Positions 1-6,819 are shown, counted from the first letter of the stretch. The stretch is DNA of 12,041 nucleotides from an uncultured Oscillospiraceae bacterium (GCA_905212515.1 CAJMEU010000087.1:1-12041), one strand, 5' to 3'. The notes: generated by a model not told the origin, from the letters alone. A program made the numbers and translations.

Positions 1-165
1 GGGGGGGGGGGGGGGGGTGTATCTGGGGGCCGGGCGCCCCCCCCAATCCCCCCGTGTTTTTTCGGGCGTGGGTGGGCGCCGGGGCCTGTCGGCGATCTAT
101 ACACCCCCCCCGCCCTCAGCCCCCCGGGGGCCCGTCTCCCGCCCCACGGCCATGGACATGATTTT
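1..165. other. Low-complexity G/C-rich contig end, probably sequencing or assembly artefact
   Basis: The window opens with a run of 17 G and continues with long C and G homopolymers and almost no coding signal. An exact 13-base inverted repeat pairs positions 10-22 (eight G then TGTAT) with 99-111 (ATACA then eight C). The pieces GTGTATCT near 18-24 and GATCTATACAC near 95-104 resemble degraded Illumina P5 adapter sequence (GTGTAGATCT / AGATCTACAC). I infer a low-quality read end with poly-G calls and adapter read-through rather than a genomic element. No gene is supported here. Confidence 0.6.
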
Positions 166-189
166 TTATGGAGGACGAAAGGAGCCGTT

Positions 190-891
190 ATGAGGCAGGA
201 ACATGGTTCTGTCGCCGGGGTGCCCGCCATACTCTGGGGGGAACCGGCGGAAAATGTCTATCTGTTCGTGCACGGCCAGGGCGGCAGCAAGGAAGAGGCC
301 GGGGCGTTCAGCGCCCTTGTGTGCGGCCGGGGCTGGCAGGTGCTGAGCATCGACCTGCCCGGCCATGGGGCCCGTGCGGCCGAGGCCGCAGCCTTCGACC
401 CCTGGCACGCCGTGCCCGAGCTGCAGCAGGTGATGGTGCATGCCCGGGCGCGGTGGCGGCGCGTCGCCCTGCGCGCGAACAGCATCGGCGCCTGGTTCAG
501 CCTGCTGGCCTTTTCCGACCAGCCGCCGGCGCGCAGCCTGTTCGTATCGCCGGTGCTGGATATGGAGCGCCTGATCGAAACCATGATGCGGTGGGCCGGC
601 GTGACGCAGGACCGGCTGGAGCGGGAGGGCACCATCCCCACAAACTTCGGCCAGACCCTGTCCTGGGAATATCTGCAATACGCCCGCCGGCACCCCGTCA
701 CCCGCTGGGAGAGCCCCACCTGCATCCTGTGCGCGGCGAAGGACGAGCTGGCCGAACCCGAGGCGGCGCAAAGTTTTGCCCGGCGCTTTTCCTGCCGGCT
801 GACCGTGGCCGGGGAGGGCGAACACTGGTTCCACACGCCGCGGCAGCTGGAAATTTTGGCCGCCTGGGAAAAAGAGCACGCGTTTCAATAA
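190..891 (+). CDS. Alpha/beta hydrolase (serine hydrolase fold), 233 aa
   Basis: This is a soluble single-domain alpha/beta hydrolase with no signal peptide or membrane segment, so it is probably cytoplasmic. The oxyanion-hole motif HGQGGS lies at residues 28-33 and the D-L-P-G-H-G motif typical of the fold at 55-60. The nucleophile elbow is A-N-S-I-G (96-100), with Ser98 as the likely nucleophile and Asn where most members have Gly. Asp185 (in AAKDELAEP) and His212 (in GEGEHWFH) complete the expected triad. The length of 233 aa suits a minimal hydrolase with a small lid. The start is set by AAAGGAG at 178-184, five bases before ATG. The substrate cannot be read from the sequence; a carboxylesterase, thioesterase or lysophospholipase-like activity is possible. 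It converges on the unknown minus-strand gene and shares its terminator. The fold is well supported, the specific reaction is not. Confidence 0.85.
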   Translation: MRQEHGSVAGVPAILWGEPAENVYLFVHGQGGSKEEAGAFSALVCGRGWQVLSIDLPGHGARAAEAAAFDPWHAVPELQQVMVHARARWRRVALRANSIGAWFSLLAFSDQPPARSLFVSPVLDMERLIETMMRWAGVTQDRLEREGTIPTNFGQTLSWEYLQYARRHPVTRWESPTCILCAAKDELAEPEAAQSFARRFSCRLTVAGEGEHWFHTPRQLEILAAWEKEHAFQ

Positions 892-898
892 AAGCAGC

Positions 899-936
899 AA
901 AAAGCCCTGGCCAAGGTATCTTGACCGAGGCTTTTT
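899..936. terminator. Bidirectional rho-independent terminator between convergent genes
   Basis: The outer stem AAAAAGCC (899-906) pairs exactly with GGCTTTTT (929-936). An inner stem GG...CAAG (909-915) pairs with CTTG...CC (920-926), broken by C/A mismatches, with the loop GTAT (916-919). A-tract on one side and T-tract (932-937) on the other let it act on both strands. It lies just after the hydrolase stop and just after the stop of the minus-strand gene. Confidence 0.85.
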
Positions 937-950
937 TGTTCCAAGGCCGT

Positions 951-1469
951 TCAGCGGCCCGCGGCCGCCAATTCGTCCTTTACCTGCAAAGCGAAATAAT
1001 ATTGAATGTTCCCGCGCCCGCGCCAGGTGGCCAGCACCTTGTACACATACACACCGGGCACGCTGGGCGTGCGGAAGGACGTGGGGTCTTCGTTGGCCAG
1101 TTCCAGATATTCGCCCGCGTGCATGCCCTGGGCGCGCAGCACCCGCAGTTCCGTGGGCTGGGCGGAAAAACCCAGCTTCACATCCGCCTGCCCGCGCACA
1201 TCCACCGGCACCAGGGGCAAGTCGTCCTCCTGCAGTTGGGGGGTGCGGCGCTCTACGGTGGCGAAAAAGTTCCACTCATAGCCCGCGCGGTACACGTCGG
1301 TGATGGGCACGCCGCCGCAGGTGACGGTGAGCAGCGGCAGGGCCGATTCCGGGTCTTTCGTGTCCAGCGATTCCTTGATGAACATGGTGACACAGGCCGA
1401 CAGGAAGATGAGCACGGCGCCGAGCACGAGCTTTTTTAAAAGAGTGGCCGGCTGTTTCGTTTTCATCAT
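951..1469 (-). CDS. Putative lipoprotein or membrane-anchored secreted protein of unknown function, 172 aa
   Basis: I do not recognise a named family. The N-terminus has a basic stretch (Lys12-Lys13), a hydrophobic core and the lipobox-like L-S-A-C with Cys26, which suggests lipidation by the signal peptidase II route. The residues after the cysteine (VTMFI) stay hydrophobic, so an uncleaved N-terminal membrane anchor is the alternative. The rest, about 140 aa, is likely extracellular and beta-rich: it has a GYEW motif near residue 63 and a SVPGVYVYKV...ATWRGRGNIQYYF pattern near the end that recalls an immunoglobulin-like beta sandwich. Two adjacent start codons exist (1469 and 1466). The AGGGG element on the minus strand (1470-1474) touches the first, so 1466 may be the true start. 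A perfect TATAAT lies upstream. It is convergent with the hydrolase. Confidence 0.7.
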   Translation of the reverse strand: MMKTKQPATLLKKLVLGAVLIFLSACVTMFIKESLDTKDPESALPLLTVTCGGVPITDVYRAGYEWNFFATVERRTPQLQEDDLPLVPVDVRGQADVKLGFSAQPTELRVLRAQGMHAGEYLELANEDPTSFRTPSVPGVYVYKVLATWRGRGNIQYYFALQVKDELAAAGR

Positions 1470-1481
1470 CCCCTATTTCGC

Positions 1482-1494
1482 GGGGCACGGCCCC
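1482..1494. other. Small GC hairpin in the leader of the minus-strand gene
   Basis: GGGGC (1482-1486) pairs with GCCCC (1490-1494) around the loop ACG. For the minus-strand gene this would sit near the 5' end of the transcript, upstream of the ribosome binding site. Read on the plus strand the same hairpin is followed by TGTTTTTTT, so it resembles a short terminator for antisense read-through. The stem is only five base pairs. Confidence 0.35.
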
Positions 1495-1504
1495 TGTTTT
1501 TTTC

Positions 1505-1510
1505 ATTATA
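1505..1510 (-). promoter_or_regulatory. -10 box (TATAAT) for the minus-strand lipoprotein-like gene
   Basis: The minus strand reads a perfect TATAAT here, preceded at 17-base spacing by the weak -35 candidate TGGATT (about 1528-1533). Transcription would start near 1498 and leave a leader of about 30 bases before the start codon. The surrounding sequence is AT-rich compared with the rest of the window. The -10 is convincing, the -35 is not. Confidence 0.5.
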
Positions 1511-1620
1511 CCGTACCCGCGCTGAAAAATCCAGTATTTTGCTTTTGTATCCCATTTTTCCCTTTTGACGCACACAGGCCGCCCTTTTGCCGCATATGCT
1601 GGAAAAAGGGGTGAAGGGAT

Positions 1621-2316
1621 ATGGAACAAACAGAGAGACAGGAAAAAGTGTGCGTGGAGGCCTTGACGGTGCGCCGCACGGCCGATGCCCGCGCGCTGTA
1701 CGAGGCCCTGGGCCGGGACGGCCTTTGGGCGCTGGACCACGAGCAATTCCCGCTGGACGTGCTGGCGGGCGGCCCCCGGGCGCTGGGCGCCTTTGGGCCG
1801 GACGGCGCGCTGCTGGCCGTGTGCGCGCTGGTGGAGCCGGCCTCGGTTTTGCCGCAGGCCCGGGCCATGGCGGCCGGCCTGCGGGGCCTGCCCGGGCCGG
1901 CGCTGCTGGGCCTGCCGGCGGCTTTTCTGCCCGGCGAGGACGGCCTGCGGGGGCTGGCCGCCCTGGGGGGCCGCCTGGCGGCCGGGGGCTGTGCCGCCGC
2001 CCTGGCGGTGAAGCCCTGCCTGGCAGGCGCCGGCGCGGGGCCGCTGGGCGCGCTGCTGGACGCGGGCCTTATCCTGTGCCGGGTGCGGCCCCTTTTGTCC
2101 CTGCGGCCCCACTATCTTTTTCTGCCCCCGGAAGCCGGGGCCGTGCAAAACAGCGGCAAAGGGCGTATAATGGTACCATATGAGGATACCCGTGCGCTGG
2201 GCCGGCACCTGGAGGCGGGCTGCCGGTGTGTGGGACATCAGGCGGACCAGGGCAGGGCCCAGTTGATCTTGACGCGAGGAGAGGAAGAACATGCCGCAGA
2301 TCGTGATACTGGATGA
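1621..2316 (+). CDS. GNAT-like acetyltransferase-fold protein, 231 aa, specificity unknown
   Basis: This is a soluble protein very rich in Ala, Gly and Leu. The pattern of an N-terminal strand plus helix (VEALTVRRTADARALYEAL), a paired-strand region (GAFGPDGALLAVCALV, about 56-71) and a later helix followed by LLDAGLILCRVRPLLSLRPHYLF resembles GNAT proteins, where the last part is the usual 'ageing-helix, GF, strand' C-terminus. The canonical acetyl-CoA loop (R/Q-x-x-G-x-G/A) is not evident, so it may be a divergent or inactive member. AAGGGGTG at 1606-1613 sits seven bases before the ATG and supports this start. Its end overlaps the start of the dehydrogenase by 26 bases, implying a shared transcript and translational coupling. 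The reading frame is secure; the family call is tentative. Confidence 0.5.
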   Translation: MEQTERQEKVCVEALTVRRTADARALYEALGRDGLWALDHEQFPLDVLAGGPRALGAFGPDGALLAVCALVEPASVLPQARAMAAGLRGLPGPALLGLPAAFLPGEDGLRGLAALGGRLAAGGCAAALAVKPCLAGAGAGPLGALLDAGLILCRVRPLLSLRPHYLFLPPEAGAVQNSGKGRIMVPYEDTRALGRHLEAGCRCVGHQADQGRAQLILTRGEEEHAADRDTG

Positions 2317-3259
2317 TTATGCCATCGAGGAGGGGGACCTGGACTGGTCCCCGCTGGAAACGCTGGGGGCCGTGACGCGGTACGGCCGCACAGCCTACGG
2401 CGAGATCGTGCCGCGCATCGGCACGGCTGAATACGTCATCGCCAACCGGGCGCGCATCGACGACGCCGTGTTGGACGCCTGCCCCGCCCTGCGCTGGGTG
2501 GGGCTGACGGCCACGGGCACAGACAGCCTGGACGTGGCGGCCTGCGCCCGCCACGGCGTGGCGGTGGCCAACGTGCCGGCCTACTCCACGGCCAGCGTGG
2601 CGCAAATGACCTTTGCCCTGCTGCTGGAGCTGTGCCAGTGCCCCGGCCGCTGTGACGGGGCCGTGCGGCGCGGCTATTGGCAAAAGGGCAGTCCAGCCGC
2701 CTGGGGCCTATTTCCCCAGCGGGAACTGGCGGGCAAATCCCTGGGCGTGGTGGGCTACGGCGACATCGGCCGCCGGGTGGCGGCCATCGCCCGGGGCTTC
2801 GGCCTGAAGGTGCTGGTGCACACGCGCACGGTGCGCCCGGACTATGCCGGGGACGGCGTCTCCTTCGTTTCGCTGGAAGAGCTGCTGCGCCGCAGCGACG
2901 TCATCACCCTGCACTGCCCGGCCACGGCCGAGACCGCGGGCCTGCTGGACGCCGCCGCCCTGGCCCAATGCCGGCGGGGCGTGCTGGTAGTGAACACGGC
3001 CCGGGGGGCTTTGGTGGACGAGGCCGCCATGGCCGCGGCGCTGGAAAGCGGACAAGTAGGCGGCTTTGCCGCGGATGTGCTGGCCAAAGAGCCGCCCGTG
3101 CCGGCGGACAACCCGCTGTTTTGCGCGCCGAACACGGTGCTGACGCCCCATTTGGCCTGGGCCACGCCCGAGGCGCTGGGCCGCCTGGCCCGGGAAGTGT
3201 GCCGCAACCTGGCCGCGTTTATGGCCGGCACGCCGCGCAATATTGTGAATGGGTGCTAA
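2291..3259 (+). CDS. D-isomer-type 2-hydroxyacid dehydrogenase (glycerate dehydrogenase / hydroxypyruvate reductase-like), 322 aa
   Basis: This enzyme would reversibly oxidise a 2-hydroxyacid to the 2-oxoacid with a nicotinamide cofactor in the cytoplasm. The Rossmann motif G-Y-G-D-I-G spans residues 155-160. The family's catalytic residues are all present: Arg238 (in NTARGALVD), Glu267 (in AKEPP) and His287 (in TPHLAWAT). The H-x-A-W-A-T signature is typical of the glycerate dehydrogenase/hydroxypyruvate reductase subgroup. The strand after the Rossmann helix ends V-H-T-R-T (176-180), with Thr where NAD-specific enzymes usually have Asp and with Arg179 next to it, which hints at NADP(H). Length is normal for the family. 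The purine-rich GGAGAGGAAG ending a few bases before ATG 2291 is the ribosome binding site. It overlaps the GNAT-like gene by 26 bases. Exact substrate (hydroxypyruvate, glyoxylate, other) is not determined. Confidence 0.9.
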   Translation: MPQIVILDDYAIEEGDLDWSPLETLGAVTRYGRTAYGEIVPRIGTAEYVIANRARIDDAVLDACPALRWVGLTATGTDSLDVAACARHGVAVANVPAYSTASVAQMTFALLLELCQCPGRCDGAVRRGYWQKGSPAAWGLFPQRELAGKSLGVVGYGDIGRRVAAIARGFGLKVLVHTRTVRPDYAGDGVSFVSLEELLRRSDVITLHCPATAETAGLLDAAALAQCRRGVLVVNTARGALVDEAAMAAALESGQVGGFAADVLAKEPPVPADNPLFCAPNTVLTPHLAWATPEALGRLAREVCRNLAAFMAGTPRNIVNGC

Positions 3260-3300
3260 AAACATCTTAAAATAATCTATAAAGTTGTATCATAAAGCCC

Positions 3301-3329
3301 TTGCAAAAAATTTTCAATGGGTGTAAATT
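3301..3329 (+). promoter_or_regulatory. Probable sigma-A-type promoter of the V-type ATPase operon
   Basis: TTGCAA (3301-3306) and TAAATT (3324-3329) are separated by exactly 17 bases, each matching the consensus at four of six positions. They lie inside an AT-rich pocket (3260-3360) that contrasts with the GC-rich surroundings, about 50 bases before the first operon gene. TATAAA at 3278-3283 and TATCAT at 3288-3293 are further possible -10 elements without a good -35. I see no terminator hairpin after the dehydrogenase, so read-through into the operon is possible. Confidence 0.45.
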
Positions 3330-3376
3330 GGTAGCTGTATTTCGTTTTCGCACCATTGTGAAAGGCGGGTGTACGC

Positions 3377-3688
3377 ATGGAAAAATTTGTGGACCGCATC
3401 ATCGAGACCGACCGCAAGGCCCGCCAGGTGATCGACGCCGCCCAGCAGGAAAAAAAGCGGTTGCTGCGCGAGTCAAAGGCACGCGCCCAGGCCGACCTGG
3501 CCGCCCGGGAAGAGGCCGCCCAGCAGGGCAAGAAGGCCGTGGACGCCGAGATGGCCGACCTGGCCAAGGACGCCGGCCAAAAAGCGGATGAAGATTATCT
3601 GGCCAAGAAGCACGCGCTGGACGCCGCGTTCGAGCAGCACCGGGAGGCGTGGCTCGCGGAGATCACCAAGGCCATCCTGGCGCCCTGA
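3377..3688 (+). CDS. V-type ATPase subunit G/H, peripheral stalk, 103 aa
   Basis: This small, highly charged protein is almost all helix and rich in Lys, Glu, Ala and Gln (for example EKKRLLRESKARAQADLAAR). It reads as one long coiled coil, as expected for the G (H) subunit that pairs with subunit E to form the peripheral stalk holding the A3B3 head against rotation. About 100-110 aa is normal for the family. Position as first gene of the ATPase cluster matches ntpF of Enterococcus and the G gene of Thermus. AAGGCGG (3362-3368) lies about eight bases before ATG. The sequence of such coiled coils is poorly conserved, so the call rests mostly on composition, size and context. Confidence 0.8.
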   Translation: MEKFVDRIIETDRKARQVIDAAQQEKKRLLRESKARAQADLAAREEAAQQGKKAVDAEMADLAKDAGQKADEDYLAKKHALDAAFEQHREAWLAEITKAILAP

Positions 3689-3728
3689 GACGGCCCGGAA
3701 CCTATCGTTTGAAAGGGGGGATGCCCGC

Positions 3729-4772
3729 ATGCTGGAAAATCTGTCGGCCCTGGCCATCGTGCCCAAGGCAAAGGCCATCGCGGCCCGGCGGCTGACCCAC
3801 AACGACTATCTGGAACTGATGCGCAAACGCAGTGTGATCGAAGTGATGGCCACCCTGCAAAGCCATCCGTATTTTAAGGACAGCCTGGCCGGCGTGTCCC
3901 AAACGAACCTCCACCGCGAACAGCTGGAGCAGGCCCTCAGCAAGGATATCTTTTATAAATATGAATCCCTGATGCGCTATGCGTTTGGCGACAGCACCTT
4001 CGCCGCCTATTTTATCCGGCGCTGCGAGGTGAACGAGCTGCTGGCCAAACTGCGGCTGCTGGCCATGGGCTTCCGCCACCATTACATCGTGCAGCTGCCG
4101 GGCTTTCTGCTGAACAAGACCTGTTTCAGCCTGATCCGCCTGGCCCAGGCGGAGACGGCCCGCGACTGCCTGCCCGTGGTGGCGGGCACGCCCTATTATA
4201 AGGTATTGGCCGGCGTGCTGCCCACGGACAACGCCAAGCCTGACCCGCTGGTCTGCGAGCATGCGCTGTGGACCTATTTTTACACCAGTGTGCTCAAAAC
4301 TTTGGGCACGGGGCGCGGGGCCGAGGAGACGGAGCAGCTGTTCCTGATGCAGGCCGAGATCTACAACCTGGACCTCATCTACCGCGCCAAGGCATTTTTC
4401 CCCGAGGCGCTGCCGCCGCAAAGCCTGCGCAAGCTGCTGCTGCCCGTGTACCACGTGCTGCCCCAGCGGCGCATGATGGAGCTGGCCGACGCGCCGGACT
4501 TCGCCGCTTTTCTGCGGCTGTACAACGCCAGCCGCGCGCGGGACGTATACGGTGAGCGCTCGGGCGATGTGCGCGACGCCTCGGACGTGCCCGCGGGCCG
4601 GCAGCTGTACCGTTACGCGCAGCGCAGCCTGCACATGTCCAGCCGGCCCCAGACGGTGATGAGCGCCCTGCTGGCCCTGGCGGATATGGAGCGCAGCAAT
4701 ATCGTGAACGTCATCGAGGGCGTGCGCTACGGCCTGCCGCCGGAGGAGATCGAGAAATTCTTAAAATACTGA
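3729..4772 (+). CDS. V-type ATPase subunit C (d-type), central rotor adaptor, 347 aa
   Basis: Subunit C is the funnel-shaped protein that sits on the proteolipid ring and couples it to the D/F shaft. The protein is mostly helical with three similar helical repeats, as in the family: it opens NLSALAIVPKAKAIAARR and has the repeated theme of LLAKLRLLAMG, FFPEALPPQSLRKLL and EEIEKFLKY at the end. The frame stays open upstream to 3588, but that part overlaps the previous gene and is Arg/Ser/Pro-rich shadow sequence. ATG 3729 is preceded by AAAGGGGGG (3712-3720) at eight bases, which decides the start. Its place right after G/H, before I, differs from Enterococcus and Thermus, where C lies between E and F. 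Confidence 0.88.
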   Translation: MLENLSALAIVPKAKAIAARRLTHNDYLELMRKRSVIEVMATLQSHPYFKDSLAGVSQTNLHREQLEQALSKDIFYKYESLMRYAFGDSTFAAYFIRRCEVNELLAKLRLLAMGFRHHYIVQLPGFLLNKTCFSLIRLAQAETARDCLPVVAGTPYYKVLAGVLPTDNAKPDPLVCEHALWTYFYTSVLKTLGTGRGAEETEQLFLMQAEIYNLDLIYRAKAFFPEALPPQSLRKLLLPVYHVLPQRRMMELADAPDFAAFLRLYNASRARDVYGERSGDVRDASDVPAGRQLYRYAQRSLHMSSRPQTVMSALLALADMERSNIVNVIEGVRYGLPPEEIEKFLKY

Positions 4773-4790
4773 TGTGGAATCAATAGAAAC

Positions 4791-4796
4791 GAGGTG
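4791..4796 (+). promoter_or_regulatory. Ribosome binding site GAGGTG deciding the start of subunit I
   Basis: GAGGTG lies six bases before ATG 4803. An in-frame GTG at 4794 is part of this site, so it is unlikely to be the start codon. Confidence 0.7.
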
Positions 4797-4802
4797 TCTC
4801 TC

Positions 4803-6749
4803 ATGGGCATGGTGCACATGCTGCACATGAACATCTACGGCCCGGGGCGCGACCCGCGGCAGACGCTGGAGCTGCTGGCGCGGCTGGCGTGTTTCGACGC
4901 CGACGAGCAGCCGTCCATCACGGCGGCCGGCGGCACGAAGGACGACCCCTACGGCCCGGTGTTCACACAAACGATGGGCCTTTTGCAGGACCTTGGCCAG
5001 CCGGCCGACTGCCCCATGTACGACGGCAAAGGGCAGTTCCAGCTGGAAGATGTAAAAGAAAAGGTGGAGGCCTTTGCCGCCGAGGTGGCGGCCCGCAGCC
5101 AGCACAAGACCGAGCTGGCCGCCCGCATGAATACCTACGAGCAGGCCAAGACCCAGCTTTACCACCTGACGGGCCTGCAGACCAGCATGGACGAGATCTT
5201 CGCCTGCAAATACCTGAAGGTGCGCTTCGGCCGCCTGCCCAAGGACAGCTACGCCAAGCTGCCCTACTACGAGGGCCATTCCTTCACCTTCCGCGAGTAC
5301 GACTTTGACGGCGAATATTATTGGGGCATGTACTTTGTGCCCGAATCCGCTTCGGAAGAGGTGGACAGCATCTTCGCCAGCCTGTACTTTGAGCGCATGT
5401 GGGTGCCGGACTTTGTACACGGCACCCCCCAGGACGCCCTGGCACAGATCATGACCGAGGAGGCCGAGCTGAAGGCCGAGCAGGAGGCCGCGGACAACCT
5501 GGCCGACATCGCCGGCCCCGCGGACCTTGCCTGGCTGCGCGGCGCCGCGGCCTGGCTGAATTACCAAAGCCAGATCGCCCAGATGTACCGCTTTGTGGTA
5601 TTGCTGGACAGCAGCTATTACATCAGCGGCTTTGTGCCCGCCGACAAGGTGCAGGAGCTGAAACTGGCCCTTTCCAAAGAGCTGCCCGACGTGCGGGTGT
5701 GCGCGGACGACGAGGTGGGCGCCCAGACGGGCGATGCGCTGAAGCCCCCCACCAAACTGAAAAACAACTGGTTTGCCAAGCCCTTTGAGATGTTCATCGA
5801 CATGTACGGCATGCCGGAGTACGGCGACATCGACCCCACGGGCTTTGTGGCCATCACCTACTCGGTGCTGTTCGGCATCATGTTCGGCGACGTGGGCCAG
5901 GGCATCCTTCTGGGCCTCATCGGCTACTTCATCATGTACAGGAAAATGCACATGCCCATCGGCCTGATCCTCACGCGGTGCAGCGTGTTCAGCACGCTGT
6001 TCGGCTTCGTGTACGGCAGCGTGTTCGGCTTCGAGCATGTGCTGGACCCCTTGTACCACGCTTTGGGCTTTGCCCAAAAGCCCATCGAAGTGCTGGAGCC
6101 GGACGCCATCACCATGCTGCTGCTGTCCAGCGTAGCCGGGGGCGTGTTCCTCATCCTGTGCGCGATGCTGGCCGGCATCCTGTCCCACCTCAAGCGCAAG
6201 CAGCCGGCCCACGCGGTGTTCAGTGTGAACGGCGTGGCGGGCGTGGTGTTCTACTTCAGCCTGATCCTGCTGCTGGTGAACCTGGTGGCCGGGCTGCACC
6301 TGCCCTTTGTGGGCACGGTGCCCTTCTATATGCTGTGTTTGGCCATCCCCTTCCTGAGCATCTATTTTGCCGAACCCATCTGCTGCCGCCTGGAGGGCAA
6401 GCCCCGGGAAGAGGGCGTGGGCGAGATGCTGATGAACGGCTTCTTCGAGGTGTTCGACGCGCTTTTGAGCTTCGCCTCCAACACCATGAGCTTCCTGCGC
6501 GTGGGCGGCTTTGCCCTGGCCCATGCCGGCATGATGACCATGGTGTTCACCCTGGCGGACATGGCCTCCAACGTGGTGATCTACGCGGTCATCGTGCTCA
6601 TCGGCAATTTGTTCGTGATGGCGCTGGAGGGCCTGTTCGTTGGCATCCAGGTGCTGCGGCTGGAATTTTACGAGATGTTCAGCCGCTTCTTCGACGCCGA
6701 CGGCCGCCCCTTCGCGCCGCTGGCCGTGCGCCTGCCCGAGGCACAGTAA
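4803..6749 (+). CDS. V-type ATPase subunit I (a-type), membrane stator with ion half-channels, 648 aa
   Basis: Residues 1 to about 340 form the cytoplasmic arm that binds the peripheral stalks, with a charged helical hairpin (QLEDVKEKVEAFAAEVAARS and, later, EEAELKAEQEAADNLADI). From about 340 on there are seven or eight membrane segments, for example FVAITYSVLFGIMFGDVGQG, LLLSSVAGGVFLILCAMLAG and FYFSLILLLVNLVAG. Arg566 (in MSFLRVGGFALAHAGM) and Arg619 (in GIQVLRLEFYEMFSRFF) match the two essential arginines of yeast Vph1 (R735 and R799), and Glu609 matches E789. These residues line the proton path against the ring. Size is normal. The start is set by GAGGTG six bases before ATG 4803. It is followed by a GC hairpin and then K. 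Confidence 0.95.
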   Translation: MGMVHMLHMNIYGPGRDPRQTLELLARLACFDADEQPSITAAGGTKDDPYGPVFTQTMGLLQDLGQPADCPMYDGKGQFQLEDVKEKVEAFAAEVAARSQHKTELAARMNTYEQAKTQLYHLTGLQTSMDEIFACKYLKVRFGRLPKDSYAKLPYYEGHSFTFREYDFDGEYYWGMYFVPESASEEVDSIFASLYFERMWVPDFVHGTPQDALAQIMTEEAELKAEQEAADNLADIAGPADLAWLRGAAAWLNYQSQIAQMYRFVVLLDSSYYISGFVPADKVQELKLALSKELPDVRVCADDEVGAQTGDALKPPTKLKNNWFAKPFEMFIDMYGMPEYGDIDPTGFVAITYSVLFGIMFGDVGQGILLGLIGYFIMYRKMHMPIGLILTRCSVFSTLFGFVYGSVFGFEHVLDPLYHALGFAQKPIEVLEPDAITMLLLSSVAGGVFLILCAMLAGILSHLKRKQPAHAVFSVNGVAGVVFYFSLILLLVNLVAGLHLPFVGTVPFYMLCLAIPFLSIYFAEPICCRLEGKPREEGVGEMLMNGFFEVFDALLSFASNTMSFLRVGGFALAHAGMMTMVFTLADMASNVVIYAVIVLIGNLFVMALEGLFVGIQVLRLEFYEMFSRFFDADGRPFAPLAVRLPEAQ

Positions 6750-6757
6750 AACGCCCT

Positions 6758-6778
6758 TCGCCCGCCCCGGGCGGGTGG
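6758..6778 (+). other. GC-rich hairpin between subunit I and subunit K genes
   Basis: CCCGCC (6761-6766) pairs with GGCGGG (6770-6775) around the loop CCG, and G-T, C-G and T-G pairs extend the stem to 6758-6778. It starts nine bases after the stop of I and is not followed by a T-tract, so it is not a normal terminator. It may slow 3' decay of the upstream message or define a processed end, or act as a weak attenuator. This is inference from structure and position. Confidence 0.55.
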
Positions 6779-6813
6779 ATCCATAGAGTGTGAGTAAGGT
6801 TTGACCGATTGAA

Positions 6814-6819
6814 AAGGAG
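6814..6819 (+). promoter_or_regulatory. Strong ribosome binding site AAGGAG for subunit K
   Basis: AAGGAG lies seven bases before ATG 6827 and is one of the best matches to the anti-Shine-Dalgarno in the operon. This fits a ring subunit needed in many copies per complex. An in-frame TTG at 6809 precedes the site and is therefore unlikely to be the start. Confidence 0.75.

Noticed and set aside
1..17. G-run as a G-quadruplex or phase-variable tract
   Set aside because: It lies at the very edge of the window within adapter-like low-complexity sequence, so artefact is the simpler explanation.
168..1439. Plus-strand open frame of 423 codons overlapping the hydrolase
   Set aside because: It is out of frame with the hydrolase, which has an intact triad and a good ribosome binding site, and it runs through the terminator at 899-936 and into the opposing gene. 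Its translation is Arg/Gly/Ala low-complexity.
1565..1598. TTGACG (1565-1570) as the -35 of a promoter for the GNAT-like gene, with CATATG (1593-1598) as -10
   Set aside because: The spacer would be 22 bases, which is too long for a normal sigma-A promoter, and no better -10 lies at 16-18 bases.
1276..2292. Minus-strand open frame of 338 codons over the GNAT-like gene and the divergent promoter region
   Set aside because: The translation is Gln/Arg/Gly/Ala-rich shadow sequence, and it overlaps the lipoprotein-like gene out of frame. It would also transcribe through the TATAAT.
3588..3728. Upstream extension of subunit C by 47 codons
   Set aside because: It overlaps the G/H gene, is Arg/Ser/Pro-rich and unlike the family. 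ATG 3729 has the ribosome binding site and starts at the usual family N-terminus.
4761..6524. Minus-strand open frame (587 codons) antisense to subunit I
   Set aside because: Same composition shadow: rich in His, Gln, Val and Gly, with no recognisable domain, opposite a clearly real gene.
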